From: Hymenolepis diminuta
Taxonomy: Eukaryota > Platyhelminthes > Cestoda > Cyclophyllidea > Hymenolepididae
DNA length: 64,000 bases
Reading direction: 5' to 3'
Assembly: GCA_900708905.1 (NCBI GenBank)
Contig: CAADRB010000023.1
Coordinates: 1,747,944-1,811,943 of the forward strand
This document shows positions 1 to 14,200 of this stretch, one piece after another (within the stretch, counting starts at the first letter, position 1; each line of letters starts with the position of its first letter). The notes below the pieces were generated by a model, which saw nothing but the letters and a program-made list of their open reading frames with translations, did no database searches and had not been told where the DNA came from. Both the position numbers and the translations under genes were made by a program.

Positions 1-3000
1 TGTTACCTGCTGCAACCCGTTTCCTCTAGAACGCTGCAATAGCGCTGCATTGCGAACGCATTTCGTTCTCTATCTCTCATTGGCTATCCGTTAATCCAAT
101 GCCCATACAGTACATATCTTTAAGTCCAATGGGCGTTTAAGAAACGAAATTATCGTTTAGGCTGTAGTAAGTTTCTTTTATTCAATTATACCCACCCGTC
201 TCCCTTCACCCCAATATATTTTCGACATATGTCTTTACCACTAGGGTTTTGAATCGGTAAGCGAGAAACTGCAAATCACCCATGTACATGTGTCCTTAAT
301 TTGCCAATCTGAGCTTAACTTTTGAAGACCGAACATATTATATCATTTAACGAACAATAACATGCCCATTAATAACTGTGCTTCTAGCTCTGTAGTAATA
401 AAAAATAAGCAAATTTGAAATTTATAGATATATTTTAGTCCTCCTGTTGTTTCGGCACCGACCCGATGATTCATCAATCAGATAAGAATTTAACACCAGA
501 AATTGGACACTTCTTTAAATACGCATAAAAACATCCAAACTAAACTTCGACTTTTTAATTGGAATTTCATCAACACATTGCAGAATAACTGAAATTTAAA
601 GATAAAAATAAATTTAATGAATTAAATTTGGGTGCAACTGCTTAACTGAATCTTCAATTTTACTGATTATCGCAGTGACATAAATTAAATATCTTGATAG
701 TAGCGCAAATTCACTTAATTACTATTGCTTTTTTAATGTGCTTGATGAGGTAAGTCATTGGGAATGATGAAGGAAATGGGTTTATGAAATCAGACATACA
801 GGTGGAAAGGAGCGATAGGTAGATGAAGCCACAAAAATAGCAGAATCGGCTTAAATTTCTGGACAGGTAGACAAGATAGAAAAATGATATTCTTTGTTAA
901 TCTCCGCTTTCTTTCTGACAGCCTGAATAGAGGGGAAACCTTTGACTAAGAAAAATGGGGTTTTGATACCAAACACTGACTTATTCACTTCGGTTTAATT
1001 TTAGAACATTCGAGTGCTTTATTACTTTTCCTACTTAATTTGACTGGAAGTTATGACTTGTACGGCAAAAGCAGTAGTAATAATTTGTATTAGAAATTTA
1101 TTTGTAGGGGATACAATACAGTACTCATTCAATCAAATAAATTGTGAAACTAAATCCCATTTTATAAAGTTTGGGAGAAAATAAAGTAATTATTAATGCT
1201 TAGGTATATTTAGAAATATGATGATCAATTTACGCTCTATATAGCTTGTATAAGATAGGTTCTACTGAATGGTAGAAAATAAGATTACAGAACCTGGATA
1301 AAAAGACGGGTAAATTTTTAGGCTTCGCCCTTCCGCCCTTCACGAATTCATTAGCCCTCCTAATTGCTTACTATTTATTCTTACATTCAGATGAAGTGTT
1401 CGACCGCGATTTAGGTAGTATTGGTTGATCTTTGTTCTTTAATTCTCACTTCTACTTAATTAGAGTATTATTTGAATTTTCTGAAATAGATTCGAATCCG
1501 TATATTTAAGTCATAAAAGAGATATTCACAATTACTTCTAAAGCATGAAGAAATCTCATCTTATCTCTCAAGACGACATTCGAAACACCCGTTCCGTTTA
1601 GAGACCACTTACGGGATGTGAAACGCCCATCAAAATTCAAAGAATGGGCACTGCTACCCTGAGTCATGCATTTTAGTGTTCTGTCAGTTTCCAAGTTGAC
1701 GAAACATATTTTGCCGGATTTTCAGGTATGTAGCCTTCAGATATGAGACTTGGATAGGGGGATTGTGACAGTTTTTTTAAAATTATTCCTGTATTAATGC
1801 GAATAAATATTCCTTCTAAATTGCCAATCCACTTTCTCTAACATTTTTTCGTTTGAATATATCCATTTGCAGAAAATTCCATTACATTACTTTTGATCAC
1901 CATTACCATTTACAGAGGTTGATATTAGGTTAAGGGATATCGAAGTGCTCTTTTTTCATATAATAATGTGAAATATCTAAAGTTGGACATTTTTGCTGTG
2001 ACACAGTTAGAACCACATTTTTGAATGTGTTCCTCATTAAAAGTCACGAACACTAATTATTACTCCTTATTGGAATCCGCATTGAGTTCTAGCTAACATT
2101 TGTAAAGCTTTTTAGATTATCATCAATATACATAAGACACTGTAGTCGAAAAAGTTTTTTTACTCCTCAGTGCACATTTTGTTGACCATAATACTTTTCT
2201 TTAATAGATCGCGTCTTGTTTAGCCTAATTTAAGCATTCTCATTCCAGATAGGAATGGTTTTTTAAAACATAAAGCTGATGTCAGCTATTTCATTCTGAT
2301 CAATCTTAAATGCCTGATAATACCAGAGAAAGAAAAAATGAGCTGGAAGTGAGCAGAAGCTCTTCTATGCTGTTGTAATGCTAGGAAGTCTGGTTTCCGC
2401 TACTATGGCCTGTGACTGTATATATTGTAAGTAGCCGGAGTAGAATAGGAATTTAACAGAAAAAACGTACAAAAGAAATGAAATACAAATGTCTGAACGT
2501 AAATATTGGGAGAGAGAAGAGTGCACATATTTATAAGACGTCTCACGCAGCTCATTTGTCATTGGGCACTGATCTGGATTTTTCAATAGTATCTGCAGAC
2601 AGCTAGTCTGATTGGTTGATGACATCATAAACGTAGATTGCTCCAGCTCATTATAGTAACTTTCATATACACCACTTATAACATGAATAATAGTCGACCT
2701 CTAGGCATTGATGATAAAGATCATCAGACCTATGACAATTTTTGTCTGGTTGACTATCAAGTTATCAGGTGTGATGCGCACCCGCAAATAGATAAGGATA
2801 ATACGGCTTTGAGTTTCGATCGTCGGTATCGGTTAATAAAACGAAACTCAAATGATCTGGCTTGAATCTGGAGCCAATGACTTCTGATGACTAGTCCGAA
2901 TATATAAAGTCATTTTATTTTAGATTACTCCCTTTAGTGTATTTTATGCTAGTTTTTAATATTAGTCGTCATATTGAACACTTTACGAAAATAAGTTGTG

Positions 3001-4055
3001 TATGATTTAACATCAAATCTAGAACGATTGTAGTCAGTCTGATTTAGTCAAAAAATTATATTTTGGATTTAATATATCATGTAGATGGCTAGTCTAGACA
3101 GGTACATTCAGCAATGCATATTAGCAGCTAAGCTACAAATAAGTGGCTAATCGAATTCAAAAACACTTAATAGAAGTAGAGCACGCATAGGCAAAAAGGT
3201 GTTTTTGTTATTAACCGAAATTTGGTCAAGGGCTAACTACAGTTCTTAAGCTGGTGAAGTCCAGACACTAGTATTCTGGACGTAGGAATTTCCTCTACGT
3301 TAATTTCTTATTTCTCTATTTACGCATCCCTAATCCTCCTAAGCGAACAAGGTAAATTTTACCGACAGGGAAATCATTATGATGAGGAACTTGCCTTCCC
3401 GATGACGTGGATTAGCTAGTGCGGCTGGCAATCCACATTACTTAGCTTGAAAAGTCAATCATCGATCTCATCAACCCTACCAGGGCTGACATGCCGTTCA
3501 CTGCTTTCCCACATCTAATTAACGTCTGACAAGCGACACATTTCAAATCTGGAATGAAATAATAATATGTGCTGACCCAATTAGACTGAGTATTTATTTT
3601 TACATCTCCATTTTTTTCAAAATAATGACTTAACAAATTACTTGGATCATCTTATTGTTAACAGACTATGTAACTGTGAGAAGTCCTTTTTTCTGAATAT
3701 TTGTCCACATTTTTAGAAAGAACATTCCTAACATCATTAAAATTCTTGCGGATGAAAGTCGAATTTGGCCAGGTTGGGCTGCTTTGCAAAATAGAAAGTC
3801 GTTAATTATTAATCCAAACAATCCCAGATATAATCTCAGCATAACAATAAAATGTATTGTTATCCGTGGCAAAGAAAAAAACCGTACAGCTCTAATCAAG
3901 GAGAGCGACTAAACAAAAGGTATGATAGACGCAATTTATGCAGTATTTAAAGGTTTTTGGGGGTAAGTCGAGAATCAAATTCTTACGTCCTCTGGAGTCT
4001 GAAATCATCAGGTTGTCTGCATTTTTACTTTCTTTCATGTGGTTTTTAATTATTT
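1..4055. other. Gene-free region, nothing recognised
   Basis: AT-rich sequence with frequent stops in all frames. Only short open frames (under 90 codons) occur and none shows a family motif, a repeated pattern or a splice-compatible exon chain. No tRNA, satellite or microsatellite was noticed. It is probably intergenic DNA, or a long intron of a gene outside the window. Confidence 0.6.
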
Positions 4056-4690
4056 TTAATCTGGGTGACATGTGGTGGCATGGTTTCGTAACCACTCTCT
4101 TTTCACATTGCTCTTGTTGCTCTTTCCATAACAACCTTTCGATCTTCCCAATTTCGTACCGCTATTTTTGTGCCGGCTTGCCCAGAAGTTAAGCCCACGC
4201 TTCTGTAGTTGTGCGGAGAAGTTTCTCAGATGAACTTCTTCTGCCAGGACTTGAGCACTCATTTGTCGTCTGCTGTGCAGACCCAGCATAATCCGCTGAG
4301 CTGCGTTCTGGACAGTCTTTACTTTCTTATCATACACTTTCTAATGGACAATAATAGACAAACCGTAAAGGAAAACAAACTCTACCAATGTTTCAAGCAG
4401 TTCTGCCCGAGTTTTACTCGAAATTACTTCCAACCTGAGAACTGGCCTAATCATCATCGCTAGCTGCCTTTTGGTCTTCAAGATATCAAATCCTACAGCA
4501 TCACCAGCAAGGCCTTCATCATTCATAGGAGAGCCAAGATATGTTCATCTAGCAGAAGATACAACTGTTCCAAATCTGAAACTACGTACATTTAGGCTGT
4601 TTTTATACCCCTTTTCCATGACATATTTACCTGGTCTTAATTTGCATCTCTCACCCAGGATCGGAGTATAGGGATTCTGACCTGCCAACA
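4056..4690 (-). mobile_element. Decayed LINE reverse-transcriptase C-terminal fragment
   Basis: One minus-strand frame stays open except for two stop codons (about 4,545 and 4,342). It has the order typical of the end of a non-LTR retrotransposon reverse transcriptase: a YLGS block, then an FLYG block about 55 residues later, then VQNAAQRIMLGL, then a tail with WLRNH near the stop. In intact LINEs these are the 'YLGS...LLYG...(W)' thumb region and the conserved 'LRRILG' segment after it. No polymerase YxDD box is visible upstream, so only the 3' end survives. The protein is broken and cannot function. A related copy is at 10,930-11,273 on the other strand. Clade assignment is not possible by eye. 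Confidence 0.6.
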
Positions 4691-7339
4691 CATGTTAATG
4701 AATTTCAGTAAGTAGGTATCTAGTGATTGTCCGCTCCGCTTAATAAGTTCGGATCACAGGACATTAGTTCCAGGAATTTTCGAAGTCTTCAATTTTCACT
4801 TTGTTCCTTTTAATTCCTATAGTGTCAGATTTGTATCGTTAGGCAGTCCTGTAATATTTAAGGTCACATCAGATTGTACTGGCCGAAATTTAAATAGTTA
4901 AGCTTCACGTTTGGCTAGAGAGCTGTGATCAATGACATACCCATTTAGCTTCGAATTAGACCATGTTGAAGAGCGTGTCAGCACAACTTTTTGCAGTAAG
5001 TCGTAGGCTTTTCCGAATTCACTAACAATCAACAATTCTGGAAATTTGGCCAGCTTTTCTTCTCAGTATAAGCAAGTTCACTTTATTTCACACCCACTAC
5101 GGGCGGCATATGATTCAGTTAACTGCTGCTTTCGTTGCTCTTTCCTCTCCAAAAATTTAACACAAATTTTATCGAGCCATTTCATGCAATGATTTCATTT
5201 CTCCAACTCTAGAAGGGTGTTTCTGATATATTTTATCAGCAGTCTTTGTAACAGTATTTATCATTTTGTTATATTCTAAATCGTTTCACCACAGGATCGC
5301 CTCTTCAAGTAATTCTTGGTATTGTGTTTATGCTTTGATACGAGGTAAGTTTCCTTATTCTCCTGCTAAACTCTTGCCTGATTTACATGTTCTGGTAAAT
5401 AACTCGGTATAGCTTCAAACTTGTCACCAAAGAATAATCAGAGTTTGCCTCTGCTTTTCTGAATACTCGCCTATCGAGAGAAGCAAGATGGAAATCAAGA
5501 ACAGCATCATGGTCTGTTCTTGGACGGTACCATGTGGGTCGCCTTTTACCAGGTTTCGGAGAAAAGAATTGACAGCATAGGGATTATTTCTTTCATAAGG
5601 GCTTAACACACGAGTCCATTTTCCGTAGCCTCCACTGAGTCTGTAAAGCGGCCTACTACATTCATATCATTTACATGAGCGTCCTGGTCAAGTCGGCAGT
5701 CAAGATTCCCCATAGTGATGATATTTTCACATTTATATTTCCTATCTCTCAGTGCATCATAGAAAATGTGAGTACAATTTGCCTCCTGTTATTTTAATAT
5801 TATAGGCCATTATATTTATTAGAACACATTGAAGTGAAATATTTGCACTTGCTCGACTAAAATGACTATTTTGTCACTACTTTGACTAGCATGACCTTGA
5901 CAGCTTGAAAAATCAACTCAGTGTTAGAGAGCAAGAATTACTGAAGTATTTATTTGGCTCTAATAAAATTCGACATTACTAGCGACAGCTGAAGAATAAA
6001 AATGATAGCCACTGACTGAATTAATCAGACAGCCCAAAAGACTAACAAATGGAGACTAAGAAGTTCCGTAAATTTTTGCACACTTCTCTTTGCTGCTCTA
6101 ATATCAAATTTGTCACGTTTTTAAAAGGAGAGCAATTCATTTAATTTCGATAACTGTTAATATCTGTCTGCTACGATACAAACGCCATGAAAAAATTGAA
6201 AAGAGCGAATTTTGTATTTATATGCAACGGTCATTTTGAAATAAAACAAAAATCATGCGCTTTAATTGAATAATATCTTATGTTAATATGGAAAGTGAAC
6301 AACAGACGCGTATTTATCCCATTTCATTCCGTCGAAAGTCGTGGACAAAATGGTTTCCATTTCGAAAATAGTAAACAGATTGGTCAGATTTGTATAAAAT
6401 GCTTAAAATAAATTTCCTGTCAGCTGTTTTTAATCTACTTAGGGCGCTAGTCGGATATTTTTACTATTTGCAGTTTAAATAATGGAAAGATAAAGCAAAT
6501 GTCTCAATCTCAATGTAGAAGAAAATAGGTAAATACCGAATTATTTTAAAATACCCACCACTACCATTTATGATTTATTGCCAAATAATTATCAGTTTGT
6601 TTATAAGGGGAATACATGGAGACAGCTTTAGTACAGAGCTTTTCACTATGACCGAATCATTTTAGAATAAACGTCTCTCAGTGAAATTTTGATTTACTGA
6701 GAAGACTGAGCCAAGATAACAATTATTATCGGTGATTTTGATGCTGTTTAGCAATTTTAACCACTCGTCCAAAACGCAATTAATGGCTGCACAAATGGGC
6801 ATATCTATGAATGTGAATTAGCAAAAGAAAAAGGGAAGGAGAAATTGACTAACATAGACTTTTAGGTGCCTTACCTTTATAAAAGGGCTTAAATTCCACT
6901 GAACACTCTCACACGTCAGTGACAGCCAAAGTTGGAATGTTGTTTGTGATTTTATTTTCTTTCCCTTTATTTATGGCAGATTCTCTCATTTTTGTTATGG
7001 TCACATGATAATTTTGTACTTGTTTTCTTTCCAGAAAAGAAATTCATTCTAAATTGCAAAAATCACTTGAACTAATCTAATTTTAATGATAAGAGTGATA
7101 AGAACGTGAAAGAAATCACTTTCATTTTTCAAATACTTTTGACCTTCTCCATATATGGAGTTGTCGAAGTTAGAGTTAGCAAAATTAAGGAGTTAACAAA
7201 CAGCAGTCCCCAAAAAGTAGAATACAAAGAGTTATATAGTCCAAAGTGCATTGAATAAACCACGATGGAATTCGAGAGAGTAAGAGAGGTGAGAGGGAAG
7301 CGTAGGAGCCGTGAATGACGAACCTGTATCTGTCCATGT

Positions 7340-7366
7340 GTAATCGATAAACGCGTTTAGACATGA
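7340..7366. repeat. Dispersed repeat block with AAACGCGTTT core, copy 1
   Basis: A 27-bp block identical but for one base to 10,747-10,773, with weaker similarity continuing about 30 bp to the right in both places. Short related blocks with AACGCGTTT or GCGTTT followed by AGACA occur at 36,059-36,074 and 36,161-36,177. It looks like the conserved end of a degraded mobile element; the class is unknown. Confidence 0.45.
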
Positions 7367-10300
7367 TAGATAAGGGTTTTGAGGCATAGGGACATGAAGG
7401 CGTCACTGAGGCTTCCTGGACGAAAAATTGAAGTATTCTTATAGAGAATGCGAATAAAGAGTAATTCTGGAAATACAGAGAGAGTCATCCTTCACAGTTG
7501 ATCCACATTTTGGCTGATTGCTTTACCTTATTTAATGCCACACATTGGAAATCTACTTTTAGGATAACAACATGAAATTTTAATTAAGAACGATAAAGTG
7601 CCTCTTCCGCCATTTAATTGCAGGTTTGGAAATGCCGGAAGCACTAAAAGGGACCATGATGTAAGACCCTTACAAATATTACCGAGTTGTTATGCGTGGG
7701 TTCGACTTAGTCATTTCAATCTTGTGTCTCGGTTACAAGTTTTTTGTGAGTTTTTGGAAGAATATTTCTACAAAAGGTTTCTTTTTCAAAGAAAATCTCT
7801 TCACTTTAGTGGGCCTAGCCAGATAACTCGTCTGTGTTAGATGCTTTCACCGGTAATGGTTTATTTAAATGTCCGCGATTATTCTTATGGGAAAGCCCAA
7901 TTGCATGATTTAACGTCCCTGAGTAAGCACACTTCTTTGGGGAAATTGGTCATTTTTTCTATCTTTCAAAATAAAAACATGCATGAAAATATCTGCTACA
8001 TCTGAATAAACCGCTCTTACATAATTAACATCTGTCATTTTTCTTCTATCAACGATGTCTGTATTATTGTGGATGTGCGTTTTGATTTCCTGATATCCTC
8101 CTGATAGTCACAAATAAATTGACGGCAATGGCCACATGATTCAGACAGAGAGAAACCTCCTCACTGCTAAATGCGTCTTTATTTGACTTGTATGTCATAC
8201 AGGCAACCACCGCTGCATTTATGATGATTTAATATGAATGGCGAATTTTCCACAAGAAAATGCTCTTTTGAACTTTAAGATAATTACGCTCCATCATTGC
8301 TAATCTATTCTTTCAAGGAAATGTAAACATCTAATTCATTAGACCGTAAGTGACTTAATCGTTATATCCAAACAGAACTTCTTTCCTTTCAACGTAAAAA
8401 TCACATGATGAAATGAAATGTTTACAACTAGGAGATTATTCTGGGCAATTGGCAAATAAAATGGCCAATAAGCGTGCATTTAGTAAATCCTTAGTTTATC
8501 AAATCTATTTTTAGCTTTACACTGTAACTGCAGTAATTAACTTAGAACAGAGCGACTCCTAACTGAGCGGAAATGGCTTAATGCATACCAAGTGAAATCA
8601 CTTTCTGAAATGCAATTTTATTTTTCTTATGGCTGGATAAAAGTTTTACTACTTTTCATCACGGAGAAGCACCCTAATATATAGAAAATGTTACTAGGAG
8701 TATTTAGCAATAGAATTGACGGGATTAGGAGATCCCTGTGTCATATGGCCTCCAGACTCATAAGATCAATTATTTTCACAATTTGAAGTTCAACCAAAGC
8801 TGCTTTTCTCCTTTCCTTTAGGCCTTATCTATGTTTCAAATTGTTATCACCTACTTAATTTCATTTACTTAACGATGTGATTTTATTCAGAGTAGAAAAT
8901 TTCCCAACTATCAATATTCACCCATAATTATGAGGTTTTTAACCAATATAGGTGCGCAGATTGTGACCAGGACGCAATTAGACATGACTTTCAAAAAACG
9001 GTTCGTAAATTTATTCGGGGCCGCCTCTATATTTGGAACAGACGGTAAATGCTGAGCGAAAATCCCTCTTAATCCTTTCCACCAACTGGGTTAGCGTAAT
9101 TCGTTTAATTTTATTTTTCTGGAAATGTATTTTTTTCGAGGAAAAAGTGGATATAAAGCCTTTTAACGTATATGAGAGACTTACATTCTCAATTTTACTT
9201 AAAAACATATAGATTTTTTGGAGAATGTATTTAATTTATTTACTTAAATTAATTTAATTATTTATTTTAATCTTATAATACGACTGATCAATTATCAAAG
9301 GTTATTTTATATTAGCTAGCAGTTGTACACAAATCATCACGGGATATAATGATTTTATGGTTTTAAATGATACTTTAAAACATGGAATAAATTTTGACTC
9401 TCAAAGCTTATAACCCCAATCGTACAAATAAACAGACATCTTTAGTGGAAACCAGCAAAGGATCAAGTAATGGATTGTTGTCATAAGCAATTTTCATATC
9501 TCGTTCAATAGCACCTGCGGAATGATAAGACTATGATTAGCAACTATCTATCCGATTAATTCATTTCTAATTCTCTGCCGAAACTTACTACATAGCACTC
9601 AATGACATTATTCCTCGGAAAATTTCATTTTTCATGCCTTCTTAGATCAAGTATTACCCTATTTCTACATCTCTGGGCCATGGAAAATTGGTAGCTATAT
9701 TTCCAAGCTAAGGCATTTGGAGAAACTTTTTTGGGATCCAGATAAGAATAAACTGAAGACGACTCGTTGTCCTTTTGTTTATGAATGTCATTAAAATGAT
9801 GAGAACTTGCCGAAACATCTGTGAAATTCACTGAAACAAGATAGGAAATAAACTGAGAACATAAGAACTGAGAGAATAAAAAGAGAAGGTGGCTGATTAT
9901 AAGAAGAGGTATGAGCCATAGGCAAAATAAAGTACAGATCAGTAGGAAGTAGATAGGTGACTGGAGAAAAATGAGAATCGAATTAGAATGATATTTGACC
10001 TCATATAGGGAAAGGGTCACTACAAGTTATCCAGAACGTCTCAGCAACTCATGAATTACTTCCACAAAGTACAAGATTGGAATTTTGGTTAGCAAGGCCT
10101 GATTACTAAGTCTTTGGTTTGATGTTGAATAAACTGAGGAATCGTCACTGATACTGTTAAGTGCATTAATCCTTTTCCGTGTTCTATAATAAAGTGAACT
10201 CGTTTAAATCGCGTTGGCAAATTGAGTTCTTAAAGTCCTCCATTGACCCTAATAACATCCCACATCTCAAATCTTTTTAACGGAGTACAGTATTGGTTTG

Positions 10301-10746
10301 ATAACCAAAAACATAGAGCGAAACACATTCGTTTTATGTGCCTCTGTAAAATAGGTTAGACTAGCCGAGGCATGGTTATAGCGCGTTTTAACTGCCGTAA
10401 CATTTTTTCGAATATGCACAAGCATGGAATTCTATTTTCTAAACATTTTTTTGTTTTACTGAAAATGTTTTTAAAGTGGAACGCTCTCATAGCGCAACGC
10501 ATTCACAGCATATATAATGGATTTCACCAAATCAGTGCACATTTAGTGGCTAGTAGATAGCGACGGAATTGTAATTTATCCCTACCAGACTCATTATGCG
10601 TCCAAACCGTTTCAATTTGCACTGCAAAGTAGTCGTAACCACACAGTGGGTGGTCTCTCTTTCCATACTAGTCTGAATCCGGTCTTCGATAACTGAACAG
10701 CCTTTCAAAGGATATGAGTGCAGGTGTACTTTAACGAAACAAGACA

Positions 10747-10773
10747 GTAACCGATAAACGCGTTTAGACATGA
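10747..10773. repeat. Dispersed repeat block with AAACGCGTTT core, copy 2
   Basis: Partner of 7,340-7,366, same orientation, one mismatch over 27 bp. Sequence to the left is not obviously related, so the shared block probably marks one end of an element. It lies about 160 bp upstream of a LINE fragment, but no link is shown. Confidence 0.45.
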
Positions 10774-10929
10774 CAGGAGTTTTGTATCATAAGAACTTGA
10801 AGGTTGTTATATCCTGTTAATCTCAAAAGATCTTCGATTTGTAAGTAGATAGTTCTAGTTTAACTTAGTCGGCATTAGTACTATAAGTTTAGGTTCAAAT
10901 AAAATGTCATATACAACAAACAACTAACA

Positions 10930-11273
10930 CTGCTAAATAGCTAAACATGTATTTTTTGAGAAAGATGATGATGATGATGATTGTGGCGATGAGGATGCTG
11001 AATCCTGCAGGGAATTCTATTCCTTACATCAATCACAACTAAAAGGTTACCTAAAAAGAAGAAAATTACGTGTGCAGATTGGCGGTCTTATCGACTCTGC
11101 AAATGAAATTGAAATGAGGAGGCACTGGCGGATCGACTGCCGAAAACTCAAGATGATCAGCCAGTTGGTAGACTTTTTCGTCCAGTAGTTGGGTATTACA
11201 GGAATTATGTGAAAAGAGGATGGTTACGAAATCATACGAAAATTTGTCCCTCAGATTTTTCCTGAGAAGATTC
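10930..11273 (+). mobile_element. Decayed LINE C-terminal fragment, second copy
   Basis: The last part reads KRGWLRNHTKIC and then a stop. The minus-strand LINE fragment at 4,056-4,690 ends with KREWLRNHATTC and a stop; the DNA is alike as well (about 30 of 38 bases around this motif). Upstream the reading frame shifts at least once, and a GAT trinucleotide run begins the segment at about 10,967. No intact reverse-transcriptase block is seen. It is a 3'-truncation-type remnant of the same family. Confidence 0.5.
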
Positions 11274-14200
11274 TAAAAAGAAAAATCCGAAGAACCTCAA
11301 CTTGAATTAGCAGCTGACCTGATAATTCTGGAACTCAGATAAAGTGATGTTTGCCTGATTTCCAGACCCTCAACTCCTATTACTTTATATATTCCCTCAT
11401 AAATAGACCATATCCCTATTTATGACTTCCATTTCCTAAGAGTTTGAATATTTTCCCATGATGAGAAGCTACACACTATTTTAGCCCTGATATGGGAAAT
11501 AAATGATAAATATAATAGGTCAATCGAGCACTATTAAAGTGTCAATATAGAAAATGCAATCTCACTGACAGAAAAGTTCTCTGTTTACCGTTCATTTTAT
11601 TATTAATATTATTGTTCGAAGTACCTCACTTTTACTTGGCCAGTAGACAAAAGTCCTCTAATTCGTCTCAGAAAATACCTTTTTCGTTCATTTTCAAGAA
11701 GGAATTCTTTTCGTGTCCAAATGGTCAGCTGCAAAACGCTTAGATAAGGAAGCGATATGGGGATCCTTGTTAATTACACTTATTTTATTAAGTGTATATA
11801 TATATATATATGTTGTTTAACATTTTAATTGTTTAGTAAACCTGCTCAACTAACTGGAACTACTTACATCAATACCCAGTGTAATGCATTAGGACAACCT
11901 AGAAGACCCAGAAGATGCACATTTCAACCAAATGACATTTGTTTTTATTCTTGGTAGACATAGGGAATGGATTTTAAAGACAGGGAAATCAATTTTACTC
12001 CACTAACAGTGTCTCCAAGAGATTTTTTCATGTGATCAGATAGTCATCATTTCAGCCATCGAAAACACAAAAACATTCCATAGAGGAATATAAAAATGAA
12101 AGCAAATTTTCAGCAAAATTTCACATTCCTTGTTTCGAAGATAGGTCGGAATAAAATAGAACCAAAATACGATCATCAGAAAAAGCTTTCTGGATTAAAT
12201 TATTTATTATACCCAGAGGGATTCCCTTTAGAGATTCTGCTTTTAAAATAGTATATTAGGCGATACGTGCACAAACGGCAGTTAATATTAATTGAAGGTT
12301 TGCCAGTGAATCTCACTACCAGTTTCAAGTATTCAAAGAAAATGTGAAAGACTATAATGGCCTTCAGACTGTAGCACTCCAATTATAAGATAAGAAAGAA
12401 ATTAAATCTAAACATGGGCATATCAAAATGCACGAAAGACAATCAATGCCTTCCACAGGCTTCCCCATTAAATGTATAAAATTTCAAAACTATGCATGCT
12501 TGTGCTTGTTTTGTATCCATGATATGATCTCTTAATGACTGAACTTAGTGATATTAATAGGAAAGACTAAATACTAATTCATAGTCCAATAAACAGTCAA
12601 GATGTGTCTGTTAACAATTCAGTGATGTTTGTTTTGTCAGTTTCCTGCCTAGATTAAATTTTCGATTTAATTTGCTGCTTCCTCGGCAGCCGAAAGTATT
12701 CAAATAATTTCACCACCCAAATGTTTACCCCATAAAAGCTGCCGCTTACATTTTAATTCGGTTCATTCATCATCAAAGATTAAAATGTTCTTTTTAATAA
12801 ATCGGTAAATGTGTATTTCCAGGTTCTTGAGCATACATGCACATAAAATTTCCCTTCCGAAATAAGAGAGTTATATCAGTTAAATTTGTTAAAAAAAGAA
12901 TATTTTAGCCATAAATAACATACACAATAGGAAAGGAGAATAACATTTTAATGCCGCGGAGATGGAAGAAGGTATACCAAACAAAATAAAATCAATATGG
13001 GAATAAGTATGAACACGAAAATAGTGTCGCAACTAAAAGTAGCTGTCATGTTTCCATGGACATTATTTGTAGTCTGGTAGAAAGCCATGAAAATCAATTG
13101 TATGCTAGACTGCCCAGATCCAGATCTGCAGTTTAAATTGTGATCTCCCTTCTATTTATTTGAGTCAATAGAAAACAAACGGCTTTCTGATCGGTCAACA
13201 ATTGCAGCAATCGTAGAATCAATAAATAAACAGATAATTCAGAGCAGAGAGGATGAAACTCGAGAATATGGATCGTGTGCACCGAACATATTCGATTCGG
13301 CTACTTACCAAACTCAAATGCGTAATACGAAGACGTGTCTTAACTTAAACTGATTCATGAAAATATGTAGACAAGATATGTGAAATAGTAATACGAAACA
13401 TCGAAATCAGTATCTTAAATGCGCGAATATTTTCTCTAATTCTTATAACCAGGAAAAGAGAAGTAGACAGTTTTTGAAGGGATAAGATTGAATTATCATT
13501 TCAGAGGCAAAGGATAAAAATGACTAACATATTTAAACATATTTATTTAAAAGAGAGGAAATAATAAAATTAAAGCTGAGAATTATCGTTTGCCCTTACA
13601 TGTGAAAGTCTTGCCGTAAACTTCACTCTTGTTACGAATCATCTGAAATTGATTTATGGAAGAAAAAAGTGAGGATGAAAGAGTGGTTCAAAAGCATTTC
13701 CCTGGCAATTGATTGTATTTCTTACCCACTACTAATGGAATATAAACCTTTATTCCCTTTATTCTTTCGGAATTAAAATGACATAGTCACCCATACGATT
13801 CACAGGTTTATCGGGGACATTAATAATAAACATACTTCAATTTAAAAGGAGGAACAGATGGGATAGGAAATCCTAAATTTTCTTAAAAATCCTTTGCAAG
13901 GTATACTTGTGCTATGAACTTGATAACATCTAACAATACCAGTAATGCACTCACAACTTGCCAATGGGCTGGGAGTAAAGGCTAATTATTATTTCCAGCT
14001 CATCGTTTTACTCATAAGGGCCACAAACTACCATTTATCTGAAAATGAGCTTGAACGCAACTTAAAGTAATTGTGTGAGACAACAGTCAGTAGTTGAAGC
14101 GAACAAACTAAGCCGTTGTCGAAATAAATCTCATAAGATTTTCATTTGTAGTGTTAGCTACTTCCGTTTACTTAACATTCATCAGTCTAGGCGTCTTACC

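Larger units (their letters stand above)
4691..10929. other. Gene-free region with weak dispersed repeat
   Basis: No convincing coding exon. A 131-codon open frame (9,625-10,020, minus) is rich in hydrophobic residues but lacks any recognised motif, and is treated as chance. The only structured signal is a 27-bp block at 7,340-7,366 that recurs with one change at 10,747-10,773; both contain the self-complementary AAACGCGTTT. Confidence 0.5.

Noticed and set aside
9625..10020. 131-codon minus-strand open frame, hydrophobic at its N-terminus
   Set aside because: No recognised motif, no flanking exon chain or supporting splice context, and leucine/isoleucine/serine-rich content expected by chance in AT-rich DNA.
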